Both the position numbers and the translations under genes were made by a program. From Ooceraea biroi (lineage: Eukaryota; Arthropoda; Insecta; Hymenoptera; Formicidae), in the NCBI RefSeq assembly GCF_003672135.1, contig NC_039514.1, positions 1,240,001 through 1,304,000 on the forward strand: a stretch of 64,000 nucleotides of DNA. Reading direction: 5' to 3'. The notes beneath the pieces are model-generated. The model was given only the letters and a program-made list of their open reading frames with translations. It made no database searches and was not told where the DNA came from. Position 1 is the first letter of the stretch. Each line of letters opens with the position of its first letter. Shown piece by piece: positions 14,601 to 29,600 of the stretch.

Positions 14601-17600
14601 GACAACAAGACGTTACAATGGTTCGGCGCCACGGTCTCGGCTTCCAGTAAGGACGGAGGCCCGATTCTGGTGAGTGCGACTGCCGATATCCGAACTGCAT
14701 AACTTGCATTTTAAGCGAAACATCAGCACATGCAGCATCAGCGGTCTAATGATTCTTTGACGTGCTACTGCATGACTGTTTAAGGCGAAGCTGCGCTAAT
14801 TAATCGTGAATGTATTCGATATAACGTTGTCTTTTTGATGAATGACTCGATTTATATTCAATTGACACTCGACTGGCACAGGTTTCAATTATCAGCATCA
14901 ACGCGCGCATGGACATTAAACCGCTCTGTCGTTCGAGAAGAGCTATATAAGAAGATAATAATTGATAATAAAAAGATTGTATTAGTTTTCAATGCAGGAA
15001 GGATTAGCGTTAGAGCGGATGTCTTCTTTGCATCGCGTTTATGATTCTTAGAAGCATTCCAGCCGCACGAGACATTATGAAAGCGGTTTAATGAAATAAA
15101 CGAGACACGCGTCAATGAAAATAAATAACGGCAGTCCGGTTGAGCTATTGACCTCGCTTCTTCCAAGACAAATAACTCTTCTACAGTAAGCGATAATAAG
15201 GACATAGAAAACAAGAGATTGAGCAGCCGGAACAAATCGGTAATCGCGTCGCACTGAGATCTTTCCTGAGCAGGATTTCTAGAACCTCGGCTAGATCCTC
15301 TGAGAGATTACAGACGCGTGCTCGCAGAAGGCCGTGGCTTCTATTTCAGGGTTCGAAAACAAACGAATTCTCAGCCCGCTCCTCCGTTTCGTTTGTGACG
15401 TCGAGACGACTCTCGGGCGAGTCGAATTAGCGCGGAATTCAGAAGCCGGGTTATTTACCTTGGATGAAGCAATCGAGTTACGCGGTAATTAGGGAGTTCT
15501 AATGGACAGTCGAGAATACACGCTGCGTTTAAAAATTTTCAAGATATACCATTCTACTTTAGAAAATAAGAACCATGAATTCATGAACCTTTCCAGTTTT
15601 CTTTTTAACTCTCCTGTGAGAAAATAATACTTAATTAATTATTTTTTAACAGAGAATAATACCGAATATAGAGTTGACGAATAAAAATGATTTTCTCACA
15701 GGAGGAGTAAAAGATGAACCTTCAGCTTCGTAAATTTACGTTCCTACATTTTGAAATTGCAATTTTGCAACGACACGCCACATTCAGAGATTACTGATCT
15801 CTCAATTACGCCAGTCTACTTGACGACCACGTGGAATCATCATCTTCACGTGCCAGCGTGGGGCCCCTTTTCGGCGATGTTTCCTCGTTATCTGATCAAC
15901 ACCAGACATCTGCGATACGTGTTAGGGTCGTTATCCGACCGTTCACAGCTTCCACGCAGATTTCCAATTCAGGATACGTCTGGAGCTCCGTTACAGCGAG
16001 TTCCGGCACGTTCCTAGCAATCGTGTGTCTCCGCCGCCCTTGAGGATGCGCTCTTCTTGCAACGACTGCGTTTCCCGTGCTAGCAAAGGGTCGGGGCTAG
16101 CAATCTAGCGCGAAGATCTTTGCCCTTCCCAGAGTCTCGAGTCCTTTTTTTCCCCTCGAACCGTGCACGGGCACAGCGGTCCCTATGATGTACGAGCCGC
16201 CCTTATCTATCTTCATGTGCGCGCAGGAGACTACGTTGCACGCATATGCGTATGCTCATCACGCGCGGCTGCGGTGGCCGCTCGCTACGATGGCGGATGC
16301 GAAGATTGAACGAATAAGCGGTGAAAAAGGGTAGTCTCTCGGGAAACAAGCAGCACTCGCAAATCCGCTGGCGGGTACTGCTCGCTGAGATTCTTGGGAT
16401 ACGTTGGTGGCGAGTTTGACGAATAATCGATGTTAGGTTTCGCCTCATTTGCAATCACATTATTTTCTTAATTGATTTGTTATGTATTCTCTGTTAATTT
16501 ATAATTGATTATATATATATTATATATATATTAATATATATTCTATTAATTTTCGTGACGTTTGACTATTAATATCACGTCTCTCTGCTTCTTTTATTTT
16601 TACATTCTGCATAAATCCAAATTCATGAGAATGGAAGCAATTGTTAAAATTCCTGTATCAGATCGCAAAATCAGATTGACCATCTGCCCAAGCCATCCGT
16701 AATGCTGAAGTAATCTTAAGTGATTGCCCGGTTAAAAATGATACGTGAATGACTAGGTGGATTTCGAGGAAATTCGATACGGTCGGTCAGAGTGAGTCCG
16801 GGACCTCATGGGCGGTGACGAGGAGGAAAGAGTCATAAATAAGAGCTGCATTCGTATGTGAGAGGCGTATTAGCGACGATTATCGTTCTCATGCTCGCGT
16901 AATTTTCACATAGCGAGACGTCGCCACACGCTATCCCGTCAACGGCATTCCCATCTCTCCCTGGTGCGCCAGCATTATGCCGGAATTATCTACTTACTCC
17001 AGAATGCGAGACCGCGCGGATTCCATAGAGATGAGTGGCTTTTTCCATGATTGCTCTCCCTCGCTTTCTCCATATCGCTTTTGTCCCCTCCGCGATTCGC
17101 AAATTAAAGATAAGCGATTACGCCCGGCGCAGATGCGACTCGTGCTCTTCCTCTCTGCGAACTCTTCTCGGTCATGCTTTCATGCAACTCGATCTTTCGC
17201 GATAAGTCTATTGTTACTCTGCTAAAAAATTACATCGAAAATTGATGATTTACAAGAGAGGTATAAAAAATTGTGTACAGTTGGCACTAGCAAAATTAAG
17301 AATTATCGAAAATATATTGACTAACTTGTAGAGAGAAACTTGAAAAATTTGATTATCCAGAGAAAAAGATTACATCTGATGCAACTTACCTTGTAAGAGT
17401 AATTAATCTCTTCCGAGTACGCGCACGTTACAGGAAAAAAACGTTGCAGCTAGTGGAACTCGCTCCGAGTGTTCGTTTTTACGGATGGAGATGCGCGCGT
17501 GAGTCGCATGTGCGGTACCGTGTGCAGAGACTTTAATGCCTCTGTCATGCAGTTGAAACAATGTGTCGTCGCGCTGCATTGTTCCATTCCCGTCACGCAC

Positions 17601-20600
17601 GGGTGACGTTTGCCAACGATCCTTTTGAAAATCATATACGGACGTGTGAGCCTATAAACTTACGCTTAACATCTCCCCCGATTCGCCTCGCTTTTCTCGC
17701 TTCTCGTTCCCTTTATCGGTGCCACAAACCAAGGCCGAGCTCCCGAGTGCCCAGGGGCGGTTGTCACCTCGTCGAATAGAAACTCGTTAATGCCCTTTGT
17801 CGGCCGCCGTCGACGGATAATGGCTCATTCCGATCTCCAGCGGCGAATTTCACGCGTCCGCTCGTCGATCGGTGACCACCGCGATTGCCTTGCCATTAAT
17901 TGCCCTTCGAGACAATAGATCGCGTTCAAAGGCCGCGCCGTGGGTGCTACAGGGTGTCAGCAAGGCGTTTCGTGCAACGTCGTCTAAGTCACGGTCTTTA
18001 TACCTGCAAGGATCCGTATGCTGAAAGAAAATCAATCTAATTTGTTTTGTAATTTTCTAAAATTGAACCAGAATGACAAAATGGCACAAACGCTAATTTA
18101 ATTTACAGATTTAATTTCCATGTGAGTTTTTTGATGTATTCTAGTTTCACATTCAGACACGTCGCCCTCTGATGAACGTGATCTGAGATCCGCACAATAA
18201 ACGTATGATAATAGCTTTGGCATTATGCATGCGACGCCGAGCGCATCGCGCGATTTAACGATCTCGGAGGTTACGAGGGCGGCACCGAAAGATGATCGCT
18301 TCCTGGTTGCCCTTTCGTTCCTCTGCGTGTGGTATGTGTAAGGGTAATTCGTGTAGGTCGCGGAATGTTAGGCCTCCTCGGTCATCGCGGTAGCCGGCGA
18401 GCGCAATATTCGTAATGCCCGGAGATAGAAATTGGCCTCCCAGCGGACCTTTCACCGCTGATGCGTTTCTCCCTTTCGCGCATCCTCCGGCGGACGCGTA
18501 GCTCGTCCTTTTTTACCGCGATCCAATTCAACGGCACTTCTTAATCTGCTTTTTCATTGCGGCCCTCCCCCTCTACTCGATCTGTCTTTCTCTGTCTTTC
18601 TCTCGTTCTCTCCTGCGATCTGCCGACGTTTCAAAGATGTAACTCTCGCATCTCGTTGATTGCTACCAGATGCTTGGCGTTTCGGGCCTTTCTCCGGCGC
18701 GTTCTCTCTCCCCAAATAAAGCGAAGGTGTGGTTCGCTATTATTTGATGTGGGATTTATAGACGTACGCGCTTTCTATCGGATGAGAATTCTGTTGTCGA
18801 TGCTTCGGAAAGATTGCGGATATCGTAAAAGGCTGGATCCAATCCAGAGTCTTGCTGATCCTCCAATGATAAATCCGATACACGTGACTCCTCAACGGCT
18901 TTCTTGCGTGACTATCAACTGATTACTTGCTTCAAAAATTTTTCTTCAAATCTAGTTGAAGAAACCTCGTACAAGAGAAAAGAATCAATTCATCACATGA
19001 CTCACCGTTCTTACATTCAGTCAATATCGTAATCGTACATTTGGCGCTAACATGATGCCTCACTTCAATCATATAAAATCTCATCTGAGAAGAGGAGATT
19101 CTCTGGAGGATCCTCAATAAGCAATGCAGAGGATCGAAGATGTGAGGAGCCCCTGCGAAGAGACAAAAAAGCGTCCCGCCGAGTGAAGAGAGGCAGAACC
19201 GAGGGAACAATCGGCAACAATAAAATATAGTCGAGGCAGAACGATAAAGCTGCGATGTTCTCCCCGTCGGCGAGTCGCTTTCGTCGTCGTCGTCGTCGTC
19301 GGCAAAAATGCATCGATTAAAAGTTAACCGAATCCACTGCGTGCTATCATGCTAAAGGACAATCGCGACCTCGGCGACCCAGCCTGAAAGCAGAACCTTG
19401 TACGAAATCCTCGTCTTCTTTCGCCGCTTGTCTGTGAACCCCCTGTGTGTAGCTTTCTCCCCCTCGTACCCTCCTCTCCTCGTGATTCCCGTGTTTTGCC
19501 GGCCCGGGAGTTCGCCTGTCCTGCGCAACCTTCTGCCGCTTCATCCACGAGTTTCTCCCGCGATGCCTCGGCCTTTTTTGGGAATTGGCGGGTTCTCCTG
19601 CGATCGATAGGTCCAGGATCGTCGTTTGTCGGCGGCCGCGCGAATGGAAATACCATTGTCAGAGACTGGACCGACAGGACAATGTTCGAGAAATTCTCGC
19701 GGCTATGCGAAAGATACCGCGCGTCGTCGTCGTCGATCATCCTGTCCCGGTACGTGCCGGCGATCTTTTTCGGGGATTCGCCAGCCTCAACTTACGGTGC
19801 ATCGCGATAAAGCAGGAACGAGTAGTCGGGAAAGGAGATGAGAAGCCGAAGAAATCTCACGGATAGAGATAGCTGCACATGCAAACGTCCGTTAGGGATC
19901 GCCCGAGATATCGCCAGGAGATTGTCAGCGCGTCAATTACAAATCATACACGGCGTCTGCGTTTATCTACGATCGTGATTTCCCCGGGCCCAAAGTCGGA
20001 ATTTCGATGGACTTCCTGTTTGCCTGTTTGCGATTGATCAACGCCTCTCTCGTCTGCCGACCGATGGGAACGCGCGAGAATGCTAGATGCTGAAGCAGCA
20101 GGGGAATAATCCAGCGGACGGACAATACGCATTCCGGTCCTGTGTTTTGTCGACGGGACAAATTGCGATGCCCGTTAAACGCTCGCTTTTTGCCAGCAGC
20201 GGCCGGCCTTTCGTGCCCTCCGGACGGCTCGTGTGGACGATGCACTTTGTTGCATCCGTCCGTCCTAGCAGCATCACCGTATGTGGGAAACGGTGGCTCC
20301 TGACGAAGAACGAGAAAATCTGAAAGAGTGAGAAAGATCTTGCGAGATTTCTCAAAATGAGGAGAAAAATAATTGCAACTTTTTTTTAATGATATTATTG
20401 CATTTCTGCCTTCACTTTCAGTATCGAAATGTGAAATTGTGATATTGAATACTAAAAATAGTTAAAATTAGAAAAAATTGTGATTAAAAGTAACACATTT
20501 ATGCAACTTTAGATTTGCGCGTATTACCTCGATTGCGACGATGAGCAAATAGCATTTTACGACATCGCCGGATCCCGTGGGCAGTGAAGTCGTCAGCCGT

Positions 20601-23600
20601 TTGACAAATCCTTCGTAAGTAGGTAAATCTCGGATGAACAATCCCAGGCGCCTGGCTGCGGTCCCGCGGTTGGATCACACTCCCCGCAACCGTATGATGT
20701 ATAAATAATGTTGTGACTCACTGACCACGAGGTGAGTCAACCTCGAAACTGAGGTGACCCGCTCGCGCAACCCACCTCCGTCTTCTAAGACTCCACCTTC
20801 ATCACGTAAATACTCCTCTATGCACCACTCTATTATTCTGTCCCTCGCGAGAGCCGTACTCCCGACAAAAAGGTAGGAGCCAGGTGAAAGATGTTCCCGC
20901 GGGAGACAAGTGAGGGAAAGGTTCAGCCATTCGTTACTGGATTTCATTTATCTCCGCGCTTTAACAAATGATTATTGCTCTTCCAGCTTTTCACTTCACT
21001 GATCGCTCGTATATGTTCCATGTTTAAATGGTCTGACGTTATCATCGAGCGTGGTAGCTTTCGATACCTAATTGCACGCATATTACCTAATTACACGTTT
21101 TAATTACGCCATCAAGTCGTCAGTAAAATATCCGCGAATCGGCGCTTTTTCCTCATGATGCTCTACCGCAGACCGACGAGTTTTGGTCGCGTCATTAATT
21201 TAATTCGGGATATATAAAATATCTCGGGAGTCTCTTATGAGGGATGAGTGGCGGATGACGTTTTACGGCCGGCCATTATCGAGTCATTTCGCCCGTAGTT
21301 GTGTTCTTACGTGCCACTTTCCACGTGTTTTACCGTTCGTTGAGTTCCGGGTATACTTGCCTCCCCGGTAATTGTCTCAATCTTTATCCGTCCTTTTACA
21401 ACTGAAATGAGAAAACACCACGATGCATAATGTCGAGATTGTTCTAATAAAATTGTTCTAAAGTGTTCTAACAATCGCGTTTATGTTGCTTTCCTGATTT
21501 TTTGTCAAGATTTTGTACCTTTGATCTTGCATCTTTTCTCATAATCTTTCTTTGACAATTATATATATATATATATATATCCTTATCAATTTTTTAATAT
21601 ATATATATTTATGTACGCGTGACGGTTTAAAATATTCAAGAAATTTTAACGAACGCTTGACGAGACACTCGACGCACTTAATCATCAGCAGATTTCTTGC
21701 ATCGTCAGCTCATTCTTGCGCTCGTAAAGTCTGGTCGGAAAAATTTCACGGAGAATTATTCGCGGCGATTCACCAGGATGCGAGCCTACTCTCCCTGCGG
21801 AACTTAAATGGACTGTCAACCGGTTAAAAACACTGGCCGATCTATTTGAGCGAACGAGTCGCGTACATTCGAACCGAGATGACCTCATTCAAACCCCGAA
21901 ATAACTTTCGCTTCCACCGCGACGTCCCGTCCGTAACGATACTCGCTGTATCCCCTTTTCTTCTTCGGATTTATCGATCAACCGCAGATAAAACTCAGTG
22001 GCACGTATCGGCACGCCGAAGTTCTCCAAATTTGTAATATTATACGAACGTTCCGCAAGAAACACATCTATTTGCAGACTGTCAGTTTGAATTCTGAAAA
22101 TCTCGATATTTCCCTCATGGGAAATGTTAATATTATTCTTTTTTAAAAAATAAGAAGACCAAACTTGATGCATTTAAAATTTCCTGATGTCTGAGAGCTT
22201 CCGCGGGATGTGGAAACTCGCTGCTTACATTAGTCGAGTCTGAAAATAAGTCGGCGCCTCTCCATCGCAAGGTTGAATCTGGTAATGCATGCAGTCTTTA
22301 CGACCAGGCAATCCGCGGTCGAGCGGTGCCGTGCGGTCGTTTTACCATTTCCTAGGTTCAACCTTTGTTGTTTGAAACGTGTAACACACGTGTGCTCGCA
22401 GGAAGTCGCCGATCTCGAGAAATTATGCGCTTTGATAAGTAACTGAGCACTCGAATGGCAGGATCTTGTTTGGTTGGGCGAAACGACGACGTCGCGAATT
22501 AAAACGATCCTCCGCCGCATCGCACGTAATGCGTTTGTTCTGTAGCGGAAATGAAATTCGAGCCAGTGCATAGAGAGATTTGCCGTGAGACGACGCGACA
22601 CGTTTATTTCATTTAGACAATCTTCCTTGACCGGAAAATTTTAGAAAACACGGATATCTGGAGAACGTCCAGGAGAAGATCTCAATCTCTCGGGGATCAT
22701 TTTTTGAGTGACCCTCGAGCGTCTCTCAGACTTTTACGCCGGATTGCCTGATGAGAATATCAAGTGAGATGAGAAAAGGGAGCTCGTTCAGTTTAACGGT
22801 CTGTTTAAGGGTGTTTCGTGTACTGGCCGGGTCCAGAGAGAAAAACCCAAGGCGCCGTTCGGTTCTTGCCCCCGTGGTCGGTCTTACCATCGCTGAAAGA
22901 CGTGGAAGGGCGGTCGAGTGAAGACATTAAGGGTACCGTGTCATTAGCCATCTTTAAGCTGCTCTCTCGAGTGGTCCTTTTTAATGAAGAGCGTACGCGC
23001 GCGATCTGCGCACGTGCAATTGGAAAGGAAAGGCGAGCCAAGGCGGGACACGCGGCAGACGGATATCATTATTCCCCCTTTCCTCGCCCTCAGTCCGCTC
23101 TTACAATTAGACGCGCATTACTTTCGTTGTCGGGGCTTCGGGCAATTTTATCGAGCTTCCTGCCACGCGAAACGCCCGCCCGAAAGCGACCCCGTATCAT
23201 TATTTCCCCTTGAAATGCGCTCGTGCTCTTCCTAATGAAGCGCGAATCGCGGGCCACACCTTCGACACATTTCGACCGGCGTGTTCTTTCGAATCATCGT
23301 CATCATGCAGCTCCATTGTCCGAATGCCGCGTGAATATCGCGTTAAGTTTAATTATTCGCAGGGTGCCTTCATCATCCGTTGCACGGGAACGTGTCGTGG
23401 GAACGGCCGCTTAATTAAATGCACGTGAGTTTACGTGACGGATTTCCCGGTATTCTGCGTCGTGAATTACTTGCATGTGAATGGGGAATATTTTTTATGC
23501 ATTATCTCGTGAAAAACGATGTTAGTTTCGCAAAAAGAATGCAGAATAGAGGGAGAAACAGATAAAATCATAATGGAACCGTTCTATGGTGTGGTGTGGT

Positions 23601-26600
23601 AATAAAGGCGGCTCCTCACGGTGCCTCGTGGTTTTATTTCTGATTGCTACCCCAAATATACGGTCGGGTTTCACGGAACTAATTTCCGGCTGTTAGTGGC
23701 GTTTGTTCACGGTGATTTGGTCGCGCAAACATTAGGAGGTGGAGTCTCGCTGCTAATCGAAGGCGCGTCTTTCGTGGCGGAATCATCAGCGGCATTTAGA
23801 ACTCTCTGTCCTGTCTAATGAACCGCGCGAATTGCTCGCGCTTATTGCGAATCGCGTTGCTTCCGCATCGACGAAACTCGCAATTGCGAGATCGAAGCTG
23901 CAGATGCATTCCGCCGCATTCTATTCCGTCTCGCGCGATCTCCGCGAATGATAATCCGTCCCGGCGCTTTCCAGTCGACGGTTATTGCCAGACACTATTG
24001 TGTCTTTATTCGCAGTTACGTGAAGGAAGACTTTTCAAGATTGCTAACGGCCTGCATTCTCCTCGGCATACCGACGGATCGATTGAATGCCGAGGGCGGG
24101 ATATCCGGTGTTTCTCTCACGGCCAGAGAATAATTTTCACTTTCGTAGCATGCAACACCGAGACACGTTCCGACACATAGAGAATCCCGGTTATGTAACA
24201 AACGCGCGCGTAAGATATAAAAAAAGAAATTAAAAGTTGGAGTACGTTATCGCAATTTGTTTAATTAATGTTAATTACCGCAATTTGTTTCGAAAAAATT
24301 TAAAAAAATTGAAGAGCGATGTCTGGGATTGAGCGATAAGAAGGCTGCTAGAAAAAAGTCCATTTTATTGGTGAAAGAGGGACTACAAAATGTGTCATGT
24401 GCGAAATCATTCGTTGAATCGGAAGGTCGGGCCTATCAAAGGACCCGTATCGACGAACCGCCATAAATGGTTTCGGCGTCTACAAACGGGTAGATCGCGC
24501 GTACTAAAGCGAACCCGAGAACGATTGAGCTAAACTGGCGCAATGGATAAATTACAGCACTTCGGCGCATCGTCTTCCTTTTTTCATGTCCTTGCTCCTC
24601 CATGTCGATGGTCGATCGTCATCGTCGGCGTCACCGACATCGTAACGATCATTACGTCCAATCTGCTCGCGGTTCGTCAGCAAAGCCGCTCCGAAAGCCG
24701 CGCAAACAGAAACCTTCGCGGAACAATCAGCTCGAGTATCTTTTCGCGAGGGTCCATCCGTGAAATTCAGGTACTGAGCAGCGTAATGACAGTTAAATGT
24801 CGTTTAAGTACAGTTACATTCCACTTATTATAATTAGTTTGCCCAGAACAAGATGGATCATCAGTACCACTTAGGTTGCCCCATCATCAACAATCACCCG
24901 TATATGAGTGATGGTTTTAATAAAAGAAATCAAAATATTCCTTTCTTTTTCGACCGAACTGGCAAATTTATTAATACTAGTACAACACAGGCGCACGCTA
25001 TTTTATTTTTCAATATTAATGTTTTCGACTAATAATATTCATCTATTATTTATTATATGCTCAATTATCACACTCTACCAAATTGTTAACCTCCACGCGA
25101 AGACAGCCGTGCGATAGTAAGCTAAACTGAACATAACGCACAACGCGAATCGAGATAACCAATCAGCGTCGCGGAAAAGAGGCAACAATGATTTCGATTT
25201 GATTTAACACGGCTTTTTAAAGAGTGGATTAATATATATTACACGACGTTTCGACCAAGTTTCTGGTCCTTCTTAAGTGTACAAGGAACTTAACAAGTCA
25301 TTTCCTGTAATTTAATAAATACTACAATGCAGTGAATACGAAGACAATTTAAAAACTAATAAACGTTATAAAATTCTTTTAATTTGATACCTTACTGAAT
25401 ACTAGAAATGACTCTCAAACCAATCGATACAAATTTATAGAATATCGATAGAATTTTATAGCGTTTATTATATAGTTTTTAAATTGTCTTCACTGTATTG
25501 TAGTATTTATTATATTACAGAAAATGATTTGTCTAAGAGCGGATTCGTTTGAATCATTTCGATCATCGGTGCGATTACTCTTTCGCCGAGGGACAACTTT
25601 GACTGAGACAAAGTCCACCTGTAATGTTTGATTAACGTCAGAACAAAATGTTCCCTGCGGGAATACCATATAACGATGGGCCGTTATAACGTGCCTTAAT
25701 TGGCTCACAATTAATAATGCATGGTCGCGTGTGTGCATTGCGCTCGCTCCGCCGTATAATTTCGTTTCCTAAGGAGCTCGGCATCACTCGCGCAATCATC
25801 ATGCATACGGAATCAGCATGCTTGTTAATAACCCGCTCAGTTGCACAAGCCGACCGACCTTGACAAACGATTAAAATGTTAGCGGCCGATAAATTACGCG
25901 ACGACGCCGTCTCGAAAGCCATCGCATCCTGAAATGAGCCATCGATCTCCGAGCGATATCTGATATCGAACGATATCTGATTCTTGTCATTCTCGCGCAA
26001 TCGCCAAAACGTCGAAACATTACGTAACAAACGTTGCATAAATTCATTGCACATCAGCCTGGAAGAAGAAAAGCGAGTATGTGTTGTGATTTTAACACAT
26101 TAACAGTGGCGCAATGCATTCCGCGAAAACGTGGCGGAGTGGCACTTATTTCACTTATAACCACGCGTATTTCGAGAGATTTATATGACGTGGAGGCACC
26201 GGGCACAAATAACGCCGTTACAGACTCGCACATACATTACCTCGTATTATTAAGACCATCAGCTGCTTACTGCTTGGTCAAGTACAGTTGATTGACGTAA
26301 TGCGACGATTATCGTACGCATGACGGAGAAAGAGAACTCGTGGTCGGATTCGGCAGTCTCTAAAGATACGTTTCTGCAGAGCGTGCTTCATCGCGCTAGT
26401 CCGTCATCAAAAAGACACGTTGCAAACGATAAGATTTCGTTCGAAATTACAAAGTGATGTTTCAAGTAATAACTTACTTTCTGCGATAGAGCAAGATAGT
26501 GAAAGTAAGACAGTTATTTGAACACTGTGTGATCAGTCGAAAATTGCAGGATCACGATAAAATTGTGAAAAATTATGTAAAATATGTAAATTTCATGTCA

Positions 26601-29600
26601 AGCTTGATTTCGCAAAGATAATTCGCGCTGAAAAATAAAGTTTAAACGATCGAGAACTCGTAGGTGCTCCCATTAATTTTCTGCTAAACGTGGCGTTACA
26701 TTCGACGTGGTACTTACTGAAAGGACATCCGGTCTATAAGGGAGCCTAGAAATCATGAATGTTCGTGAGAGCATTCGTGCATTACCGGAATGAAATGAAA
26801 TTACGACTTGTCCGCGTAACGTGCATTCACGAGAATGAATACTTAAGGCACATGAATTTAATATTAATGGTACTCGCAATAATCGAATGCGCTTGGTAAT
26901 GCTTAACGTTTCACGGCAAGAAAAATCTTGCCACAGGATGGAATTTTTAAACGTTGAGGAGTCATCAAAGCACGCAAGTTGCGCGTGCACGAGTATACAT
27001 TTCGCGGGAGGCACGTATACTTCTAAATGCGGCAGTGATTCGCAATGTGCGGATTGCGTAATGCGTTTCCCGGGGTTGCTAAACATGTCTGAGGTCTGTA
27101 TTTTCGCCACAAGTTTATCGCCAACCAAGTCACTAGGCGGAATAGTATTGCAATTTCCTTATCAAGAAATGAAAAAAGTCTGCGAAATTAATTGACGTAA
27201 GAGCCTCAATGCAACGCAACTCAACGAAATCTTTTTATGGTTCCGTGGAGAATGTATTCTTAAATTTTACGCATAAAGGTATTTATAGGTATATCGTAAC
27301 GAAAATACATAAAAAATCGTTCGTTGACAGCTTGGCATTAAACGAGAGATAAAAATTAGGCCTTGATGTGCAACTTGTCAGCCTGGCGATGTCGTTACGT
27401 ACAGACGCGATCGTAAACGCGCCGCACGCGGTTTCAAGTTCGTCGCATTCACACATACCATCTTTTTTTTCTGATGCGTGAACACTAACGAACCGGCAAT
27501 CGGTCGGCGTTTTAATTGCGATCGAAACGTTAGAAATCGTGTTCGAGCGCAGCAAGAACGGTTGTTCGATCACGACAGTCGTTAACAGCGGTGCAATCTT
27601 GCTTTATGTTTGCAGGCATGTGCGCCCAGGTACATCTGGTTCTCCGTATCGCAGCAGAAGTACGATGACAATAGATGGAACAAGGAATCCACGGTGGGCA
27701 ATCGACGAGAGCCGGTGGGCACCTGCTGGGTCGTCACCAACAACTTCAACGAGTCCCAGGAATACTCCCCGTGTCGCACGAGTGAGTTTTCATCGACAAA
27801 CCTCTCGCGAAAACATTACGGAAGTCGCACCTGCTTCTCCTCAGACTTTTCTGGATGTATTTAATTTTTGAGGGTTCATTAAACAAGAAGCAAGTTTATT
27901 AAATAACAGGTGAAGCTAAGAAGCTCCTGCATCTCAATGAAAACATCGCACGTGTTATTTTAGCATCCGTAGTCTGAGGAAAGCATGCTACTCCTTCATC
28001 GCTCGCGTGTCCACTTCGATTGTTAACAAAACGATCGTTTTCCATTCGGACTTCCGTTCCTGATGAAAGGCACTTCGCGGTAGAGTAAACGGAGCGGCGC
28101 AATGCTCAAGCGAATGTTTAATTTCCACTCTTCACTGTCGTCTCCGTCGCCGGTATCGAGCACTCGAGAGAGCGACACGATTTATAGTACGCACGTCGCG
28201 TCGCCGTCCGGATATAGCTCGGTTTACAGAGGAAAAAAGCGAAAAAGATACCTTCGTGAGATTTTTGTGCGCTCCGACCACGCACACGCTCGCCGAGTGC
28301 TATAAACAGTTGTAAACAGGCGCTCACGAAGGCAGGCGCATTCTCCAAGAGGGTAGCTTTCTTGCCGGAGGTAAATCCTCCTCGAGATCTCAGGACGAAT
28401 TTCCTCCCCGACAAGGAGCAAGGATCTTGGCCGACACACGGTCGTGTCCATAGAGTAAGCGACCATAAATACATCGCGTAACAGGATACTTCCTGCCGAC
28501 CATGTAGGTCTGCCTCGTGTTTTAAACGACAAAGGACATATCGACTTTCGGCACCGCCCTGTCCGTCCCGCGGTGATTTATCGAGATATCGAGCCTAATT
28601 AGTGATGATCTCAGTGTTCGCATTAGCAAACGTGAGTTTGTTTTTGCTAACAGAATTTCTTAACAGCTAATGCTAATTTCTTGCTGATATTTTTTCTAAA
28701 TAAAAATTAAGAATTTTATTGTAATTTTATTATATTATTTGATTTCGAGATGTAATATTTATGTGGAATCTGCCACAGAGGTTTAGAACGGTACGATCCG
28801 AACTGAGAAGTAATCTTGCTTTTTTCAAACATTTCACAAGAATTTTTTACTTCTTTTATAATCAGTCTCCACGATAATCCCTTACCCTGCGCGATAAGGG
28901 TACTCTAGCATCTTTTGAAAAGTGCTGTATTCTATTTTTATCTCCTGGTTATCGACGCACGAGAATGTATGTCTGCATAAAGCATTACAGATATTTTGTC
29001 AGATTGTTAGGCGCCCTATGGACCTCCTACATCGCCTCGGAAATGGTTTTCCAGTCGACCCTAGTCCAATTGACTAATCCTGAAGAATTTCTGGATGCAA
29101 TATGTGTAGCTCCAAAGCCTCCTTCGCGAAAACGCAAATAAAGTAGTGCTTGTTTTTAGAATCACACTTCCCTGCAATTAAAGTCGCGCGTTTTCTCGCA
29201 CACCAGCAAGTGTTTCGGCGACTCCATCGCCGTTACGTGCGCGTGGTTTATGGCTTGTGAACTGCATTTCCGGTCGTTTGGCGGAGAGCTCGCATATCCG
29301 TTGCTCTTGCAAAATAAACAGTTGAAAATTAAACGACATAAATGAATTAGATAAGATAACTGAAATATTCGTAAAAAAATATTTTATACCTTTTGTTATC
29401 GATCGCATGTAATTTCCAATTTATAAGATAAACTTTTACAGAAAAGCACAATATTGTGCAGGGAACGGAAAAATCCGCTTGCACCTAAATGACGTCAGCG
29501 TGTCGCGTATTCTGGCTGCTTTCCAAATAAATATTATCAGAATTCACCGAAGCGGTCGGGCGCGAAATCTTCACGGAACGCGAAGTGCGGAAGCGAACTC

